Shown here piece after piece: positions 30,852 through 39,919 of a DNA stretch of 64,000 bases (position 1 is the stretch's first letter; each line of letters opens with the position of its first letter). The translations under genes were made by a program, and so were the position numbers. The notes below the pieces were generated by a model. It was not told the origin of the DNA, ran no database searches, and worked only from the letters and a program-made list of their open reading frames with translations. The DNA comes from Synechococcus sp. CBW1107 (GTDB lineage: Bacteria; Cyanobacteriota; Cyanobacteriia; PCC-6307; Cyanobiaceae): contig NZ_CP064908.1 in assembly GCF_015841355.1 (NCBI RefSeq), positions 1,922,001 through 1,986,000 on the forward strand, in the 5' to 3' direction.

Positions 30852-31920
30852 CCAGCTCGATCAGCAGCTCCGCCAGCCGTTGATCGGCGTCGCGCACGGC
30901 CAGGCGCTCCATGCCCGCCCTCAGGGTGTTCAGGGGATCGAGGCCAGGACTGGTCCCGCGCAGCCGCGGACCCAGCAGGCGCCACACCGCCTGCTCCAGG
31001 GCCTGGTGCTCCGGGGCGTGCTGCCACACGATCACGGCGGCGCCTGCCGCGGCGGCGGCTTCAGCGTTGGCGTCCTGGTGGTGGTCGGCGGCCTGCGGGA
31101 ACGGCACCAGGATCGTGGGCGTGCCGCAGACGGCCAGTTCGCTGAGGCTTCCGGCCCCCGCGCGGCTGATGGCCAGCTGGGTGTGCTGAAGAAGGCCCGG
31201 CAGGTCGTCGCTGAAGGGCCGCTCGATGTAGGCGGGGATCCGCAGACGGCCGGTGTCGGGATCATGGCTGCCCGTGAGATGCACCACGCGGCAGCCGGCG
31301 GCCACCAGCTTCGGCACCAGGGGACGCACCATGCGGTTGAGGCCGACAGCCCCCTGGCTGCCACCCATCACCAGCACCAGGGGGCCTTCGCCCGCTGGCA
31401 CCCAGCTGGGCAGAGGGGCCGGCCGCAGGAAGTCGGCGCGCACCGGCGTGCCTGTGACCAGGGGGCGGCAGCGGGGCAGCCGCTCCGCCGCTTCCCGCAG
31501 TCCCACCGCCACCCGGCTGCAGTGACGGCCGAGCAGGCGGGTGACCCCTCCCGGGATGGCATTGGATTCATGCACCACCACCGGCACACCGCACCAGCGG
31601 GCCGCCAGGATCGCCGGGGCGGCGATATAGCCCCCGGTGCTGAACACCAGACTGATGCCCTCCCGGCGGATCAGCCGCCTCACCGCCACGCTGGAGCCGA
31701 TCAGGCGTATCAGCTGCCAGAGCTTCTGCAGCCCCTTGCCCTGCAGTCCCCCAGCCCGGATCGTGTGCAGCGGGTAGCGCCTGGGCACGAGCTCGGTCTC
31801 GAGGCGGTTGGGCACCCCCAGCCACTGCACCTGCCAGCCATCGGGCAGGGCCTCGGCCACCGCCAGGGCAGGGAACAGATGTCCGCCAGTGCCGCTGGCC
31901 GCGATCAGGAGCCTGGACAT
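30841..31920 (-). CDS. murG: UDP-GlcNAc:undecaprenyl-pyrophosphoryl-MurNAc-pentapeptide transferase MurG
   Basis: MurG (359 aa) makes lipid II on the cytoplasmic face of the membrane. It has the GT28 fold with the first glycine-rich loop [22 protein letters not shown] at the N-terminus. The segment [19 protein letters not shown] follows. The second glycine-rich loop is [13 protein letters not shown], and the donor-binding region is [36 protein letters not shown]. Normal length. It is convergent with the aminotransferase. Confidence 0.96.
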   Translation of the reverse strand: MSRLLIAASGTGGHLFPALAVAEALPDGWQVQWLGVPNRLETELVPRRYPLHTIRAGGLQGKGLQKLWQLIRLIGSSVAVRRLIRREGISLVFSTGGYIAAPAILAARWCGVPVVVHESNAIPGGVTRLLGRHCSRVAVGLREAAERLPRCRPLVTGTPVRADFLRPAPLPSWVPAGEGPLVLVMGGSQGAVGLNRMVRPLVPKLVAAGCRVVHLTGSHDPDTGRLRIPAYIERPFSDDLPGLLQHTQLAISRAGAGSLSELAVCGTPTILVPFPQAADHHQDANAEAAAAAGAAVIVWQHAPEHQALEQAVWRLLGPRLRGTSPGLDPLNTLRAGMERLAVRDADQRLAELLIELARG

Positions 31921-31992
31921 GGAGCTTCGCTGATGCGCGCGTCGCGCTACCGGGGCGCGCCTAACTTAAAAGGGCCGCCATGGCTGACCTCG

Positions 31993-32742
31993 ATGCCGCA
32001 GTCCCGCCCGTTTCTCGCCGTGTTGCTCGCGGCCTCGGTGGTCGCGGCCCTGCCGGCCGCCAAGGCCGCTCCGCCGAGTCCGGCTCTGCTCCAGAGCCTC
32101 GAGACGGCCCTCAACAGCGGTCAGCCCTCCAGTCTGTCGGCCCTGGTGGAAGCTGGTCCCGGCCTGGATCCCGCTCGGCTGGAGGCCCGCTACGCCATCC
32201 TGCGCGACCGCTTCCCGGATGCCCGCTGGCAGGTGAGTCCAGGCACTCCACTGCGGGATGGCCGCCCCACCGTGGCGATTGTGGTGAGCGGCAGCCGCTC
32301 CGAAGGCCCATTCCGCTACACCCTCCAGGCGGAGCAGCTCCTGGCCCTCAGTGCCAGTGGCTCCCGGCTGAACGGGCAGGAGCTGATCCGCGAAACCACC
32401 ACACTGCGCAGCGGTGAGGCGAATCTGCCGGTCAGCGTGCTGATTCCGGATGCGGTGCTCACCGGTCAGCGCTACGACGTGGACGTGGTCTTCGATGAAC
32501 CGCTGGATGGGGCGGTCGCCGCCGGCGGCATCGCCGCGATCACACCGGCTCAGATCAGCGCCCTGGAAACCCCTGACCTGGAGCTGGCGGCTCTTGGTGG
32601 TGGAGGGTTGTTCAAGACGGTGCAGGCGCCTCTGACGCCCGGCAGCCAGACGTGGGCCGTGCTGCTGGTGCACCCCAAGGGCATCGTCAGCACCACCAAG
32701 CGTGTGCGGGTGGTCGCCGACAAGGCCGCGCTCACTCCCTGA
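31993..32742 (+). CDS. Exported protein of unknown function
   Basis: A 249-residue protein. The ATG at 31993 starts a signal peptide (FLAVLLAASVVAALPAAKA). The mature part has an N-terminal helical stretch (LLQSLETALNSGQPSSLSALV) and beta-rich regions with repeated Leu/Val and Gly (FRYTLQAEQLLALSASGSRL, NLPVSVLIPDAVLTGQRYDVDVVFDEPL). It ends with VLLVHPKGIVSTTKRVRVV, a beta-sandwich-like tail. No family is recognised. It overlaps the convergent dehydrogenase gene by 11 nt. Confidence 0.65.
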   Translation: MPQSRPFLAVLLAASVVAALPAAKAAPPSPALLQSLETALNSGQPSSLSALVEAGPGLDPARLEARYAILRDRFPDARWQVSPGTPLRDGRPTVAIVVSGSRSEGPFRYTLQAEQLLALSASGSRLNGQELIRETTTLRSGEANLPVSVLIPDAVLTGQRYDVDVVFDEPLDGAVAAGGIAAITPAQISALETPDLELAALGGGGLFKTVQAPLTPGSQTWAVLLVHPKGIVSTTKRVRVVADKAALTP

Positions 32743-33670
32743 GGGCCTCGAGGTCCCCGTCTGACTGGAACCACCGTGCCAGGGCAGACACATCCTCATC
32801 GCCGTGGCCGGCGGCAATCAGGACATCTTCGATCCCGGCCACGCTGGTGCTGATCGGCAGGGTCACTCCGGCGGTGGAGGCCGTTTCGAGAGCGATCGCC
32901 AGATCCTTGCGGTGCAGGGCCAGCCGGAAGCCGAGGGGGTAGGTGTTCTCGATCATCTGGCTGGCGCGGTGCTGCAGGGCCCAGGAGCCGGCGGCGCCCC
33001 CCTCGAGGGCGTTGCACACCTGCTGCAGAGGCAGCCCAAGGGCCCTGGCCAGGGCCAGTCCTTCGGCCAAGGCGGCATAGCTCCCGGCCACCAGGATCTG
33101 GTTGACCGCCTTCACCTGCTGACCCGAGCCCACAGGACCGAAGTGGCTGATCCGGTTGCCGACCACCTCCATCAGGGGCCGGGCCCGCTCCAGCTGGTCG
33201 CTGGCGCCTCCCACCAGCAGGGAGAGCGTGCCGGCACGCGCCCCCTCCGTGCCTCCGGTGACCGGGGCATCGAGATAGCCCACCCCCAGCTCACCCAGGC
33301 GGGCGGCCAGACGCTGGCTGGTGGCCGCCGCAATCGTGGAGAAGTCGATCACCAGGGAGCCTGGAGTCACGGCCTCGGCCACTCCGGCCGGGGCAAAGAG
33401 CACCTCCTCGACGGCGGCGTCATCACTGAGGCAGAGGACGATCAGTTCGGCGGAGGCAGCCGCCTCCGCAGCCGTGGCGGCCCTGGTGGCCCCTGAGGAG
33501 GCCAGCGGCTCTTCCGCGGTCCTGGTGCGGTTGTGGACGATGAGGGGGAAGCCGGCCGCCAGCAGCCTGGTCGCCATCGGGGCTCCAAGGGCCCCCAGTC
33601 CGAGGAAGGCCACGGCTGGATGGCCCTGACAGCCCGGTTGCTCCGGGCCTCCGGGGAAAGATCTGGTCAT
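32732..33670 (-). CDS. NAD(P)-dependent 3-hydroxyisobutyrate-dehydrogenase-family oxidoreductase
   Basis: A 312-residue beta-hydroxyacid dehydrogenase. The N-terminal Rossmann motif is AFLGLGALGAPMATRLLAAG. The substrate signature DAPVTGGTEGARAGTLSLLVGG and the catalytic Lys in GSGQQVKAVNQILVAG follow. It could reduce succinic semialdehyde or glyoxylate (GLYR type) or tartronate semialdehyde; the sequence does not decide. ATG 33670 was chosen over the GTG at 33694. It is divergent from the exported protein at 33742. Confidence 0.85.
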   Translation of the reverse strand: MTRSFPGGPEQPGCQGHPAVAFLGLGALGAPMATRLLAAGFPLIVHNRTRTAEEPLASSGATRAATAAEAAASAELIVLCLSDDAAVEEVLFAPAGVAEAVTPGSLVIDFSTIAAATSQRLAARLGELGVGYLDAPVTGGTEGARAGTLSLLVGGASDQLERARPLMEVVGNRISHFGPVGSGQQVKAVNQILVAGSYAALAEGLALARALGLPLQQVCNALEGGAAGSWALQHRASQMIENTYPLGFRLALHRKDLAIALETASTAGVTLPISTSVAGIEDVLIAAGHGDEDVSALARWFQSDGDLEALRE

Positions 33671-33741
33671 CGGTTCTGCCCGTTCAGTTGGCACCTGGAC
33701 ATCCAGCTACCGGAGCATGGTTCTTGGGAATCCTTATCGTC

Positions 33742-34149
33742 ATGTCCGTCATCCGCAATGCCCAGCTTGTGCTGATCCCGCCCGCGGCGGCTGCCCTGTC
33801 GATGCTGCTGCAGGTGGGCTCAGGCCAGGCCCAGCCCGGCGCTGCTCCCGGTGACCGGACATCTCCCACGCGTATCCAGCTGACCCCCAGTCAGAAAAAT
33901 GAGTTGTTCAAGGGGCAGCGCAGTCTCTCGTTGCGGGCCCATGCCGACATGATCGCCATCCTCCAGAAGGGACAGCGTTGTCTCGACGAAGCCAGGGACC
34001 TGGAGGCACTCAGCGCCTGCCGCCAGACGGAACGCCAGGCCAAGCGTGATCTGATGAACCGGAACCGGGAGGAGGCACGGGCCCTGCATCAGCGGCTGGG
34101 TTTGCCGGTCCGCGACGGTCGGGACGGCAAGGGCGCCCGCGGCACGTGA
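33742..34149 (+). CDS. Small exported helical protein, unknown
   Basis: A 135-residue protein with an N-terminal signal peptide (about 1-30, IRNAQLVLIPPAAAALSMLLQ, then GQAQPG). The mature part is charged and helical: LTPSQKNELFKGQRSLSLRAHADMI, two Cys (QRCLDEA, SACRQTE), then a basic C-terminus. The LT-x-x-Q pattern and overall makeup recall periplasmic CpxP/Spy-like chaperones, but the similarity is too weak for a family call. Confidence 0.55.
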   Translation: MSVIRNAQLVLIPPAAAALSMLLQVGSGQAQPGAAPGDRTSPTRIQLTPSQKNELFKGQRSLSLRAHADMIAILQKGQRCLDEARDLEALSACRQTERQAKRDLMNRNREEARALHQRLGLPVRDGRDGKGARGT

Positions 34150-34471
34150 GGCAGCGTCGGTCGGCTGGCCGGATGACGGAAACGCTGGACATTGAGGTCA
34201 AGGCCAGGACCACGTGTGAACAGCACTCCTCGATCCAAGGGATGGCCAAAGCCGGCTGAATCCGGTCAGGGGGATGAGAGTGTACTGGCCTCATCGGACC
34301 GTTGTCCTGCCCCTTTCCGTGGTCAGGGTTTTCTTGTGTTCCTCACAACCTGCAGGCTGTCGAGTTGCTCTCAGGCCTGCTTTTGGATGGCGGGATTGGC
34401 TGAGTGAGATAAGGGTAACTACCTGTGGACTTCCGGGCTGTTCGTCCCGCTCTGTGAAATCTGGTTGAAGT
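34150..34471. other. Less GC-rich stretch without a recognised gene
   Basis: About 320 bases after the small exported protein, visibly richer in A/T than the flanking genes (for example around 34270-34470). Short overlapping open frames are present but none is convincing. Together with the next feature it forms the largest gene-poor gap in the window. Confidence 0.45.
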
Positions 34472-34877
34472 TTGGATGTTGTTGGGCTTCAAGCATGGAT
34501 TTGGAACGAAAAATCTGGGGAGTCTGCCACTCCTTCGGTGCCTGAGGTCATCTCGTATTCCGCGATTCTCTGCGAGGAGGTCATGGCTTTCCTCGCGCCG
34601 AACAGCGACGAAATAGGACAGCTTGGGCATGCTTTAGCCATATTCATTGGCAATCTTCGCAACGCACCCAACCCGATGGATTGGGGTAGTCGATGCCAGT
34701 CAATATCAAGACTTCATGCGGACTTCCCTGGAGATTGCGGTGGGATCTCCGGTCAAATCCGAGTACACTGCCGAGTACGTCGAACAGCCCCTGTCATTCA
34801 CCTTCCGGAGTTTCGATGGGGATTGGGTCAGTGTCGGAAACGGCCGTGATCGTGTCAACGGAGAGCTTCAGAGCTGA
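34472..34877 (+). pseudogene. Possible decayed gene in two frames
   Basis: One frame (TTG 34472 onward) reads protein-like sequence including VPEVISYSAILCEEVMAFL and DEIGQLGHALAIFIG up to about 34650. A second frame from about 34660 to the TGA at 34877 continues with WIGVVDASQYQDFMRTSLEI and FRSFDGDWVSVGNGRD. Both have balanced amino-acid composition, unlike the Arg/Pro/Ala-rich nonsense frames elsewhere here. A single frameshift near 34650 would join them into a protein of about 135 residues. No family is recognised. Confidence 0.25.
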
Positions 34878-34906
34878 CGGCAGGATCCGATCACAGGCGA
34901 GTTCAT

Positions 34907-34939
34907 GGGGCAGGCTCCTCCTTCGCCCAAGCCTGCCCC
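34907..34939 (-). terminator. Perfect 10-bp stem downstream of pgk
   Basis: GGGGCAGGCT (34907-34916) pairs perfectly with AGCCTGCCCC (34930-34939), about 30 bp beyond the pgk stop. No T tract follows on either strand, so this is a terminator-like or 3'-end-stabilising hairpin rather than a classic intrinsic terminator. Confidence 0.4.
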
Positions 34940-34968
34940 CACGTCCCTGGCCTGTGCCGATCAGGCGA

Positions 34969-36174
34969 TCAGACGTCGTCGAGGGCGGCGACGCCCGGCA
35001 GCACCTTGCCCTCCAGCAGTTCGAGGCTGGCACCACCGCCGGTGGAGATGTGGCTCATCTTCTCGGCCACACCCACCTTTTCCACCGCCGCCACCGAATC
35101 CCCGCCACCGATGATGGTGCAGCAGCCCTTGGCGCTCAGGTCCGCCAGGGTGTGGGCCACACCGTTGGTGCCGGCGGCGAACTTGTCGAACTCGAACACG
35201 CCCATCGGCCCGTTCCAGATCACCGTCCTGCAGTCGGCCAGGGCAGCCTGGAAAGCCTTGAGCGAATCCGGGCCGATATCCAGACCCATCCAGCCGTCGG
35301 GGATCACGTTCACCGAGGTGGTGAGCGTCTTGGCGTCGGGTGAGAAGGCGTCGGCCAGCACCACGTCGGTGGGCAGCAGCAGCTGCACGCCCTTGGCCTT
35401 GGCCTTGGCCTCCAGCTCCCTGGCCAGCTCGAGCTTGTCGTCCTCGACAAGGCTCTTGCCCACCGCCAGGCCACGGGCCTTGTAAAAGGTGAAGATCATG
35501 CCGCCGCCGATCAGCACCTTGTCGCACTTGTCGATCAGGGCTTCGAGCACGCCGATCTTGCTGCTCACCTTGGAGCCGCCCACGATCGCCGCCAGGGGAC
35601 GCTTGGGCTCATCGATGGCGCCCTGCAGATACTGCAGCTCCTTCTCCATCAGGTGACCGGCCACATTCGGCTTGAGGTATTCGGTCACCCCTTCGGTGGA
35701 GGCATGGGCCCGGTGGGCGGCGCCGAAAGCGTCGTTCACGTACACCTCGGCCAGGGCCGCCAGCTTTTTGGCGAATTCGGTGTCGTTCTTCTCTTCTTCG
35801 GCGAAGAACCGCACGTTCTCCAGCAGCACCACATCCCCGTCGGCCATGGCCGCCACCTTGGCCTCGGCATCGGGGCCGATGCAGCTGTCGGTCTTGACGA
35901 CCGGCTTGCCCAGAAGCTCGCTCAGACGGACGGCCACCGGTGTGAGGCGCATCGCGTCGTTCACCTCGCCCTTGGGCCGGCCGAAGTGGGCGGCCAGGAT
36001 CACCCTGGCGCCCTTGGAGATGAGGTCGTGGATAGTGGGCAGGGCCGCACGGATGCGGGTGTCATCGGTGATGGCACCGCTCTCATCCAGAGGTACGTTG
36101 AAGTCGACCCGCACCAGAACACGCTTGCCTTGCAGATCGGCCGCGGACAGGCTGGTCAGGGATCGCTTCGCCAT
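34969..36174 (-). CDS. pgk: Phosphoglycerate kinase
   Basis: Pgk (401 aa) transfers phosphate between 1,3-bisphosphoglycerate and ADP in glycolysis and the Calvin cycle. Signatures are [16 protein letters not shown], the basic patch [53 protein letters not shown] and the nucleotide loop [13 protein letters not shown] near the C-terminus. Complete and normal. It is divergent from usp. Confidence 0.98.
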   Translation of the reverse strand: MAKRSLTSLSAADLQGKRVLVRVDFNVPLDESGAITDDTRIRAALPTIHDLISKGARVILAAHFGRPKGEVNDAMRLTPVAVRLSELLGKPVVKTDSCIGPDAEAKVAAMADGDVVLLENVRFFAEEEKNDTEFAKKLAALAEVYVNDAFGAAHRAHASTEGVTEYLKPNVAGHLMEKELQYLQGAIDEPKRPLAAIVGGSKVSSKIGVLEALIDKCDKVLIGGGMIFTFYKARGLAVGKSLVEDDKLELARELEAKAKAKGVQLLLPTDVVLADAFSPDAKTLTTSVNVIPDGWMGLDIGPDSLKAFQAALADCRTVIWNGPMGVFEFDKFAAGTNGVAHTLADLSAKGCCTIIGGGDSVAAVEKVGVAEKMSHISTGGGASLELLEGKVLPGVAALDDV

Positions 36175-36311
36175 GGGGTCTGGGGAGGTCGAGGATGGGA
36201 GAGATTAACCTGCGGCCCCCGGCCCGGGTCCCAGGCGGGCGCTAGGACAAGTGGGGCGGCGCGTTCTGTCCGACCCTTGCGCCGGGATGGCGACCACTGG
36301 ATGGCGAACCC

Positions 36312-36695
36312 ATGTTCAACACTGTTCTGTTTCCGATCGACCAGAGCCGCCAGACCATGGACACGGCGGCCTTTGCCCTGAAGCTGGCCCAGCAGCACGG
36401 CAGCCGCCTGGTGGTGCTTTCCGTGGTGGAGGCCGAAGAGGGCGTGATGCACGATGCCGCTGCCGTGGCGCGACTTCTGGAGCAGGCCCGCAGCCATTTC
36501 GAGCAGGCTGGTGTGGCCTGTGACGTCATCGAGCGGGAAGGGCGGCCTGCCTTCGTGATCGGAGATGTGGCCGATGAGATCGATGCCGACCTGATCGTGA
36601 TGGGCACCCGCGGACTGTCCCTCGATGCCGATCAGCCCAGCACGGCGTCGCGGGTGATCCAGCTGGCCCCCTGCCCTGTGCTGGTGGTGCCTTGA
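36312..36695 (+). CDS. Universal stress protein family
   Basis: A 127-residue single-domain UspA-like protein. It starts MFNTVLFPIDQSRQTMDTAAFALKLAQ (the alpha/beta nucleotide-binding opening) and ends GTRGLSLDADQPSTASRVIQLAPCPVLVVP. The ATP-binding pattern G-2x-G-9x-G is incomplete, with Thr where the third Gly is expected, so ATP binding is uncertain. Its stop TGA shares a base with the ATG of the GTPase gene. Confidence 0.88.
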   Translation: MFNTVLFPIDQSRQTMDTAAFALKLAQQHGSRLVVLSVVEAEEGVMHDAAAVARLLEQARSHFEQAGVACDVIEREGRPAFVIGDVADEIDADLIVMGTRGLSLDADQPSTASRVIQLAPCPVLVVP

Positions 36696-37606
36696 TGGAG
36701 GGCATCGCCACGCCCGCTGGCGAGGGCCTCAGCCAGTCGGCTCCCGCAATCCAGTGGTATCCGGGGCACATCGCCAAGGCGGAACGGCAGCTGTTCACCC
36801 AGCTCGCCAAGGTCGACCTGGTGATCGAGGTGCGTGATGCCCGCATTCCCCGGGCCACCGGTCATCCCCGCCTGCAGCGCTGGATGAAGGCCAAGCCGCG
36901 TCTGCTGGTGATCAACCGCCGCGACATGATCAGCGAAGCGGCCCGCCAGGCCTGGGACCTCTGGCTGCGTGAGCGGGGCGAGACTCCCTGGTGGTGCGAC
37001 GCCAAGGTGGGCACCGGCGTGAAGCAGTTGCAGGAGGCTGCGATCCGCGCCGGATCCCAGCTCAACGCCCGCCGGGCAGGCCGGGGCATGCGGCCGCGGC
37101 CGGTGCGCGCCCTCATGCTCGGCTTCCCCAACGTGGGCAAATCGGCCCTGATCAACCGCCTCGTGCGCCAGAAGGTGGTCGACAGCGCCCGCCGTGCCGG
37201 GGTCACCCGCACCCTGCGTTGGGTGCGCCTGGGCCAGGAGCTGGATCTGCTCGATGCCCCCGGCGTCCTGCCGCCACGCCTCGATGACCAGCGCGCCGCC
37301 CTGCTGCTGGCCCTCTGCGACGACATCGGCCAGGCCGCCTATGACGGCGAGGCCGTGGCCGTGGCGTTCCTGCACCTGCTCGAGTCGCTGCAGCGGCACC
37401 CGGCGGCGGGGATCTCATCCGGAGGCGTGCTCGGGCGCTACAGCGTGCCGGTGCCCTCCCCGATGGATGGCTGGAACTGGCTGGAGGCCGCCGCCGCACG
37501 CCACACCAGCGGCGACACCGCCCGGATGGCCCAGCGCCTGCTTGACGACTTCCGCCGCTCCCTTCTCGGCCCGATCGCCCTGGAACTGCCTCCTGATCCG
37601 GCATGA
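36695..37606 (+). CDS. ylqF: Ribosome biogenesis GTPase RbgA/YlqF
   Basis: A 303-residue circularly permuted GTPase that acts in late 50S subunit assembly. In permuted order: WYPGHIAKAERQL at the start, the G4-equivalent VINRRDMI (Arg for the usual Lys), then G1 LGFPNVGKSALINRL, G2 Thr in AGVTRTLRW and G3 LLDAPGVLPP. A helical RNA-binding C-terminus follows. ATG 36695 overlaps the usp stop; its own stop overlaps the pseudouridine synthase start (ATGA). Confidence 0.93.
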   Translation: MEGIATPAGEGLSQSAPAIQWYPGHIAKAERQLFTQLAKVDLVIEVRDARIPRATGHPRLQRWMKAKPRLLVINRRDMISEAARQAWDLWLRERGETPWWCDAKVGTGVKQLQEAAIRAGSQLNARRAGRGMRPRPVRALMLGFPNVGKSALINRLVRQKVVDSARRAGVTRTLRWVRLGQELDLLDAPGVLPPRLDDQRAALLLALCDDIGQAAYDGEAVAVAFLHLLESLQRHPAAGISSGGVLGRYSVPVPSPMDGWNWLEAAAARHTSGDTARMAQRLLDDFRRSLLGPIALELPPDPA

Positions 37607-38580
37607 CGGGCTTCGGTGAAGGAGAGGGGGAGCTGCTCACGCTCCAGTACCCGAAGCCGCTGCCGATGCGGCTCGACCGCTGGCTCGTGGCCCAGCGGCC
37701 CGAGCAGAGCCGGGCCCGCATCCAGAAGTTCATCGAGGCCGGCTACGTGCGGGTCAATGGCGTCACGGGGCGGGCCAAGACTCCCCTGCGACTCCACGAC
37801 GAGGTGGAGCTGTGGATGCCGCCGCCTGAGCCACTGCCCTACCTGATGCCGCAGCCGATCCCCCTCGATGTGCTCTACGAGGATGCCCACCTGATCGTGC
37901 TCAACAAGCCGGCGGGCCTCACCGTGCATCCGGCTCCGGGTAACCGCGACGGCACGCTGGTGAACGGTCTGCTGCACCACTGTCCCGATCTGCCCGGGAT
38001 CGGCGGCGAGATGCGCCCTGGAATCGTGCATCGCCTCGACAAGGACACCACCGGATGCATCGTGGTCGCCAAGAGCCAGGAAGCCCTGGTGCGGCTGCAG
38101 GTGCAGATCCAGAAACGGGTGGCCTCAAGGGAATACCTGGCCGTCGTGCATGGGTCACCGGCGCTCGGGAGTGGAACGATCGTGGGGGCGATCGGTCGTC
38201 ACCCCGCCGATCGCAAGAAGTACGCCGTGGTGGCCGAGGAGAAGGGGCGCTTCGCCTGCACCCACTGGACCCTGATCGAGCGCCTCGGCGATTACTCATT
38301 GCTGCGCTTCCGGCTCGACACCGGCCGCACCCATCAGATCCGGGTCCACTGCGCCCACATCGGCCATCCGATCGTGGGTGATGCCACCTACAGCCGCTGC
38401 CGCAAGCTGCCGCTGGAGCTTCCTGGCCAGGCCCTGCATGCGGTGGCCCTCGGCCTCGATCATCCGATCAGCGGTGAGCGTCTGGCCTTCGAGGCTCCGT
38501 TGCCGCCGGTGTTCGAGGCCCTGCTCACCTCCCTGCGTCAGCGCCTCAACCCCCACCGCGTCGAGGATCTGACGGTCTGA
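37603..38580 (+). CDS. RluD-type pseudouridine synthase
   Basis: A 325-residue RluA/RluD-family enzyme that isomerises uridines in 23S rRNA. An S4 RNA-binding domain is at the N-terminus (MRLDRWLVAQRPEQSRARIQKFIEAGYVRVNG). The catalytic Asp is in HRLDKDTTGCIVVAKS. Further family motifs are VLYEDAHLIVLNKPAGLTVHP, TGRTHQIRVHCAHIGHPIVGD and LHAVALGLDHP. The ATG overlaps the GTPase stop by 4 nt, suggesting joint expression for ribosome maturation. Confidence 0.93.
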   Translation: MTGFGEGEGELLTLQYPKPLPMRLDRWLVAQRPEQSRARIQKFIEAGYVRVNGVTGRAKTPLRLHDEVELWMPPPEPLPYLMPQPIPLDVLYEDAHLIVLNKPAGLTVHPAPGNRDGTLVNGLLHHCPDLPGIGGEMRPGIVHRLDKDTTGCIVVAKSQEALVRLQVQIQKRVASREYLAVVHGSPALGSGTIVGAIGRHPADRKKYAVVAEEKGRFACTHWTLIERLGDYSLLRFRLDTGRTHQIRVHCAHIGHPIVGDATYSRCRKLPLELPGQALHAVALGLDHPISGERLAFEAPLPPVFEALLTSLRQRLNPHRVEDLTV

Positions 38581-38605
38581 GCGGCAGACGGGGGCCCTGG
38601 TGCAC

Positions 38606-39916
38606 TCAGCGGGAGCCTGGGCTGGCTTCCTCGAGCATCACGTCGAACAGGGTGAGTCGCTCGAGCTGGTCGGCCACGGCGATGGCGGTGAGCACCGCAA
38701 AGCCGATCGGCAGCAGCAAGGCGTAGTTCTTGCTCAGCTCGAAGGTGAGCAGGATGGCCGTCAGCGGGGTGCGCGTGAGGGCCCCCAGGAAGGCGCCGCC
38801 GCCGGCGAAGAGCAAGGTGGCCGGGGCATAGGAGAACAGCAGCAGGCAGAGCTGCTGCACCAGGGTGCCCAGGGAGGCCCCCACCACCAGGGCCGGTGCC
38901 AGAAAGCCGCCCGGGGCCTCTGCCGCCACGGCCACGGCTGTGCCCACCCCCTGGACCCCCAGCGCCAGCAGGGCGGTGGAGGGGGCGCTCAACCCCAGCA
39001 GGGCGTCGAAGTCGAGGCTGTCGGGGTTGTCGAAGCTGTCCGGCAGGAGCGACCAGCCCAGGCCGATCATCAGACCCACCAGCGGCAGCAGTTGCCAGGC
39101 CGCCAGCCGCAGGGGCCGCAGGGTCAGGCGGAGCCGCAGGATCCCCCGCTGGTACAGCACCGCCAGGCCACCGGCGAGCGCCCCCAGCACCAGCAGGATC
39201 GGCACATCCACCAGACGGAAATCATCGAGGCGGCTGGGGTAGGGGATGATCGGCATCAGTTCCCTCAGCCAGGCCGGCCCCACCGATGCCGTTGTGAGCA
39301 GACGGGTCCAGGCGATCGTGGCGAAGGTGGCGAAGGTGGCGATGGCGTTGGTGCGGACGTCGGAGCGCTTGAGCAGCTCCTCGATCGTGTACATCGCGCC
39401 ACCGAGGGGGGAGTGGAACACGGCCGCCAGCCCGGCGCCACTGCCGATGGCCACCGCCAGGCTTTGCTGAGGGTCTTTCCTGGAGAGCCGATCGGCGGAT
39501 TCCCTGGCCAGGGAGGCTCCGATCTGGATCGACGGCCCCTCGGGCCCCACCGGGATCCCCCCGCCGATCGCCACGCCACTGGCCAGTAGCTTCACCACCG
39601 CCACCCTCCAGCCCATGGGCACCGGCACCCCCCGCAGCCAGAGCATCACCTGAACGATCCCCGATCCCTTGGCTCCGGGCTCCACACCACTGATCAGGGC
39701 TCCGGCGATGCCGCCCCCCAGCAGGCCCATCAGCGGCAGCACGAACCAGCGAGGCAGGTGGTTGGCCAGCTGCAGGCGCACGGCATTCACGGTCTGGATC
39801 TCCAGTCCGTAGACCCAGATCGCCACGGCGACACCGATGCCGATCGCATTGACCAGCAGGAACAGCCTCAGCAGGTGCCTGATCTTCTGCCGGGGTGTCG
39901 GGGGCTGGACGGACAT
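38606..39916 (-). CDS. clcA: ClC-family chloride channel / H+-Cl- exchanger
   Basis: A 436-residue membrane protein with 10 or more hydrophobic helices. The anion-pathway motifs are present: a GSGIVQV block (for GxGIPE), GPEGPSIQIGASLA with the gating Glu (for GREGP), and GGFLAPALVVGASLG (for GxFxP). It has no C-terminal CBS pair. Whether it is a channel or an exchanger is not decided here. It lies 3 bp downstream of the ABC ATPase gene on the same strand, so the two may be co-transcribed. Confidence 0.9.
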   Translation of the reverse strand: MSVQPPTPRQKIRHLLRLFLLVNAIGIGVAVAIWVYGLEIQTVNAVRLQLANHLPRWFVLPLMGLLGGGIAGALISGVEPGAKGSGIVQVMLWLRGVPVPMGWRVAVVKLLASGVAIGGGIPVGPEGPSIQIGASLARESADRLSRKDPQQSLAVAIGSGAGLAAVFHSPLGGAMYTIEELLKRSDVRTNAIATFATFATIAWTRLLTTASVGPAWLRELMPIIPYPSRLDDFRLVDVPILLVLGALAGGLAVLYQRGILRLRLTLRPLRLAAWQLLPLVGLMIGLGWSLLPDSFDNPDSLDFDALLGLSAPSTALLALGVQGVGTAVAVAAEAPGGFLAPALVVGASLGTLVQQLCLLLFSYAPATLLFAGGGAFLGALTRTPLTAILLTFELSKNYALLLPIGFAVLTAIAVADQLERLTLFDVMLEEASPGSR

Positions 39917-39919
39917 GGC

